Part shown: in pieces, positions 61,191 through 64,000 of the stretch | Layout: the number at the start of each line of letters is the position of its first letter | Position numbering within the stretch: position 1 is the stretch's first letter | Source of the DNA: Epiperipatus broadwayi | Lineage: Eukaryota; Onychophora; Udeonychophora; Euonychophora; Peripatidae | Direction of reading: 5' to 3' | Length of the DNA stretch: 64,000 nucleotides | NCBI GenBank assembly: GCA_028023455.1 | Contig: JAQFVV010000113.1 | Location: 558,001-622,000 of the forward strand | Notes under the pieces: generated by a model | Databases searched by the model: none | Seen by the model: the letters and a program-made list of their open reading frames with translations, nothing else | What the model was told of the DNA's origin: nothing | Program-made: the position numbers and the translations under genes

Positions 61191-61936
61191 GTATATTTTC
61201 ACATACATATTTATATGATTCGTTTTTGTGAAAAGTGCAATTTTTGAAGATTCTTACGGATGCAGAATATTTTTTTTTGTATACTTATTCATAGTTGATA
61301 GCAATACATTTAACAAATGTATATATATATATTTTTACTTCCAATTAAATATCAATATTACACACTTATTTCTTGAATTGAAGATGATATTGAAAAGGAA
61401 ATGTTAGATGGATCTTCTGTTTCATTGGTTAATCTCTCTGAGATTTATAATTTATGTATTTATTTTTTAAACAAATCATAATTTTAGTTTTAGTTAAATA
61501 GAGATGGCAGTAGCAAGTTTTAAAGTATATATTATGTTTTTATCTATGGACTGACAATTTTTTTGATTTAACCTCAAAAATAGGATGAGTTTTTGAAAAT
61601 GGAGTACTCTTAGATAAATTTTTATATAAATTCATTATAAATATTAAATCAGCTAAAGTTTCTATCAGAATAGACGCCATTGTAAAATGTCATTTCTTTT
61701 AAATAAAAAGTGCAGAAAAACTCAAAATGAATTTTTTCAAAGAAAATATTGATTGCAATTATTAGTGATGATTAAGAAAATTATCAGGAAATAGAACTTT
61801 TCAACTAATTTCGGATGAATTAAAGAATAATGATTGCATCGAAATGTAAAAATTTAAAATTGTTTTGAAAAATAAATCATTATATCAGGAGCATAACCCA
61901 TTCTCAAAGAGTAAGGCCAACTCAAAGAGGAAAGAT

Positions 61937-62050
61937 GAAAATAATAATAATAATAGTAGTAGTAGTAGTAGTGGTAATAGTAGTAGTAATAATAATAATA
62001 TTAGTAGTAGCAGCAGTAGTAGTAGTAGTAGTAATAGTAGTAGTAGTACA
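61937..62050. repeat. (AAT/AGT)n microsatellite
   Basis: Over 100 bp of trinucleotide repeat. The plus frame that contains it (61865-62254) yields Asn and Ser runs, and the minus frames yield Leu or Thr runs. These are read-through products. Confidence 0.95.
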
Positions 62051-64000
62051 TTTGATGTGAGGTTTGCAATAGCTATACCAATTAATCTTGTAAACACAAA
62101 AATATTCATATATGTAATATTCATTCATTGTTCTATTTATTTGATGTTTTGTGATGCCATCTTTTTAATTCCTTTTGCAGAAACTTTTATTCAGAAGGAC
62201 TTCAACATCTTGCATAATTATTGCATCCTCAGCCATACTTTATCAAAAAAGTAATCATAATTGTATCTTTTACATCTTTGAGATAATCTTTGTAATGGAT
62301 CTGCTTTCCTATGAAAATATTTCTCAAGTTCATCATAAAAATTATTTTGTATGAAATCTCTTACTATTCAGTCACTTTACAGTTCCAATCCAAAAAAATA
62401 TGGTTTTACAATAGTAAACTCTATAATACCATATCCTTAAAACCAAAGAACTAATTGATTGGTCTTATAAACTTGTTCCCATATTTTTAGAATTTTACAG
62501 ATCAATCTTAGTAAAAAATTTCTAATCGAGAGTCAAGTATCATTTCTATACAATAAATTGGATAAAATAACAGACAATTTCAAAAGTTACATGCCTCATC
62601 TTTCAATCGATTAAAACACTAGGAGAATATTAAAATTATGTTACATCTTGATATCTAAGTTTACCTTTCTACTTGTAAAACTAACAATATGCTTAAATTG
62701 CCTCAAATTCTCCATTTGATATCAATCTATGTAAACAATTCATGAAAATTTTTCTCTCATCTCTGAATGATAAAACATTGAGTGTTATGAATATTAATTA
62801 CTAAATAAAAGTCTTTATATATTGCATTCAAAACATTAAATATATTCTGTAGATTTTCTTTCAAATTGGAAACAATAACACATTCATTAATTTACTATAA
62901 ATATAAAAGCCAAGAAGGTGAAATTTTTGTTTTTACTTTTAATTAATTCAAATTAAAAATTCAACCACCAAACTTGTTTAATGCCTTCTTATTGAAGTCA
63001 CCTATAAACAACTTCAAAGAATGCTGACACAAAAAATGAAAACAAAGTTGAAATTAGCCTGCAAATGTGATAATCAATATGTAATGCCATTAGAATTATA
63101 TAATTGCCTTAATTTCATAGGTGACTTCTTTAATCTCTTCCAACTATGCCACTATTTTGCTACTTTTAAAAAATATAATAAAACCACTTGTAACTAATAG
63201 CAACAACAATAAGTAGGAAATTTATTTCATAAAATCACTGATTATAAGAAAGCAATTAACTAATTATAAAAAAGCTGTCAACTGATTCCTGTTAAACAAA
63301 AATAATTCTATTTCATTTTTTGGCTATATTTAAAAAAAAATTATGCAAATAATTTAACACTTATTATAAATAATACTTACAAAAAATCAAATTTGAAGTA
63401 TTACTTATATAAGATAAATAATTTTAAAATGCATATGAGAAACTGCTTGTAATATGAATGTTACTAAATCACATTGTAGCCATTGAGGGTTTGTAATTAG
63501 TCTTATTTAATACCAGTTTTTATTTCAAATAACATTTCATCTTATTCTACCTTTTAGAAGATCTATAGTATGAATAAACTTTGGTAAACAACAATTTATT
63601 TTAAAATAATGCCTCAGATCTATCCAATTATTAAAATAATGCTTCAGATCTATCCAACCAAAAGAGCCAAGTACTTGATCAAATTAATAAGGCAATGCAT
63701 ACATCACTCCTTTATTCCAACAAATTTTTTGCATTTATGTGATATCAAAAATTAATGTTTACACCATACATCTTGAGTTTTTAAAATTATCCCTGAGTTA
63801 AGAAAATCCTTGCAAATACTTTCACTATAAGGAATAAAAATGATAATCAAATATAATTACTACAGTCTCATCTATCTTTTTATTTTGTAAAAAATTAAAA
63901 TGATAATAATATTTTTAAAATCATGTGGTACAACTTCATAAATGCATATGGTCATAAAATATTCTGGTATTTATGAACTTAACATATGACCAATGTATTT
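62051..64000. other. Gene-free AT-rich stretch with old repeat L copy 2
   Basis: About 62690-62990 is a diverged partner of 56200-56640. A clean 30-bp tandem pair lies at 63601-63660 ('ttaaaataatgcctcagatc' unit). No coding frame. Confidence 0.5.

Noticed and set aside
61865-62254. Frames with Asn/Ser, Leu or Thr runs
   Set aside because: Read-through of an (AAT/AGT)n microsatellite on both strands.

Overview
The window is a very AT-rich, gene-poor stretch of a metazoan nuclear genome. By eye it is about three quarters A+T, with many poly(A)/poly(T), (TA)n and ATC/AAT tracts. No prokaryotic signature is present: no operons, no ribosome binding sites, no dense ORFs. The only recognisable proteins are remnants of non-LTR retrotransposons. 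The main one is an RTE-clade LINE whose N-terminal half is an endonuclease of the kind often mis-annotated as 'craniofacial development protein 2-like'. Such elements are common in molluscs, arthropods and other invertebrates. The species cannot be named from the sequence. I found no intact host gene, so the window is probably intergenic or lies in very long introns.

Layout. 1-10 kb: old dispersed repeats (families F and G) flank the best-preserved RTE element (about 3494-6755, minus strand), which is broken by several frameshifts and by substitutions in catalytic motifs. 10.7-11.2 kb: a clean 36-bp minisatellite. 12-15 kb: three foldback insertions (families C, B, A), each bounded by 12-16-bp direct repeats. 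15.7-20.3 kb: family E repeats, a long non-coding repeat (D, copy 1) and the C-terminal tail of another LINE. 21-24 kb: families A and B again. 27.7-29.1 kb: a tRNA-derived SINE family (S) and a 275-bp-arm inverted duplication carrying a SINE in each arm. 29.9-31.5 kb: a decayed RTE copy with a family C foldback inserted in it. 33.7-36.6 kb: repeat D copy 2 and a tandem duplication of about 245 bp. 38-43 kb: AT-rich sequence with a possible LTR-like start and a 74-bp tandem repeat. 43.5-49 kb: a dense cluster of foldbacks (A, K, C, B, H). 50-55 kb: two SINEs, palindrome J and another family C insertion. 55.5-56 kb: a locally GC-richer segment of unknown nature. 57-60.3 kb: two 5'-truncated RTE 3' ends and a family A cluster. 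The rest is unassigned.

The most interesting pattern is shared by the foldback families A, B and C. They look like MITE or foldback DNA elements because they have long inverted arms. Several independent copies, however, are bracketed by direct repeats of 12-16 bp. Family C copies share one end while the other end varies. Both features are hallmarks of LINE-type target-primed retroposition, not of cut-and-paste transposition. RTE enzymes, of which four copies lie here, are the obvious candidate machinery. That link is inference. Family letters are labels used only in this report.
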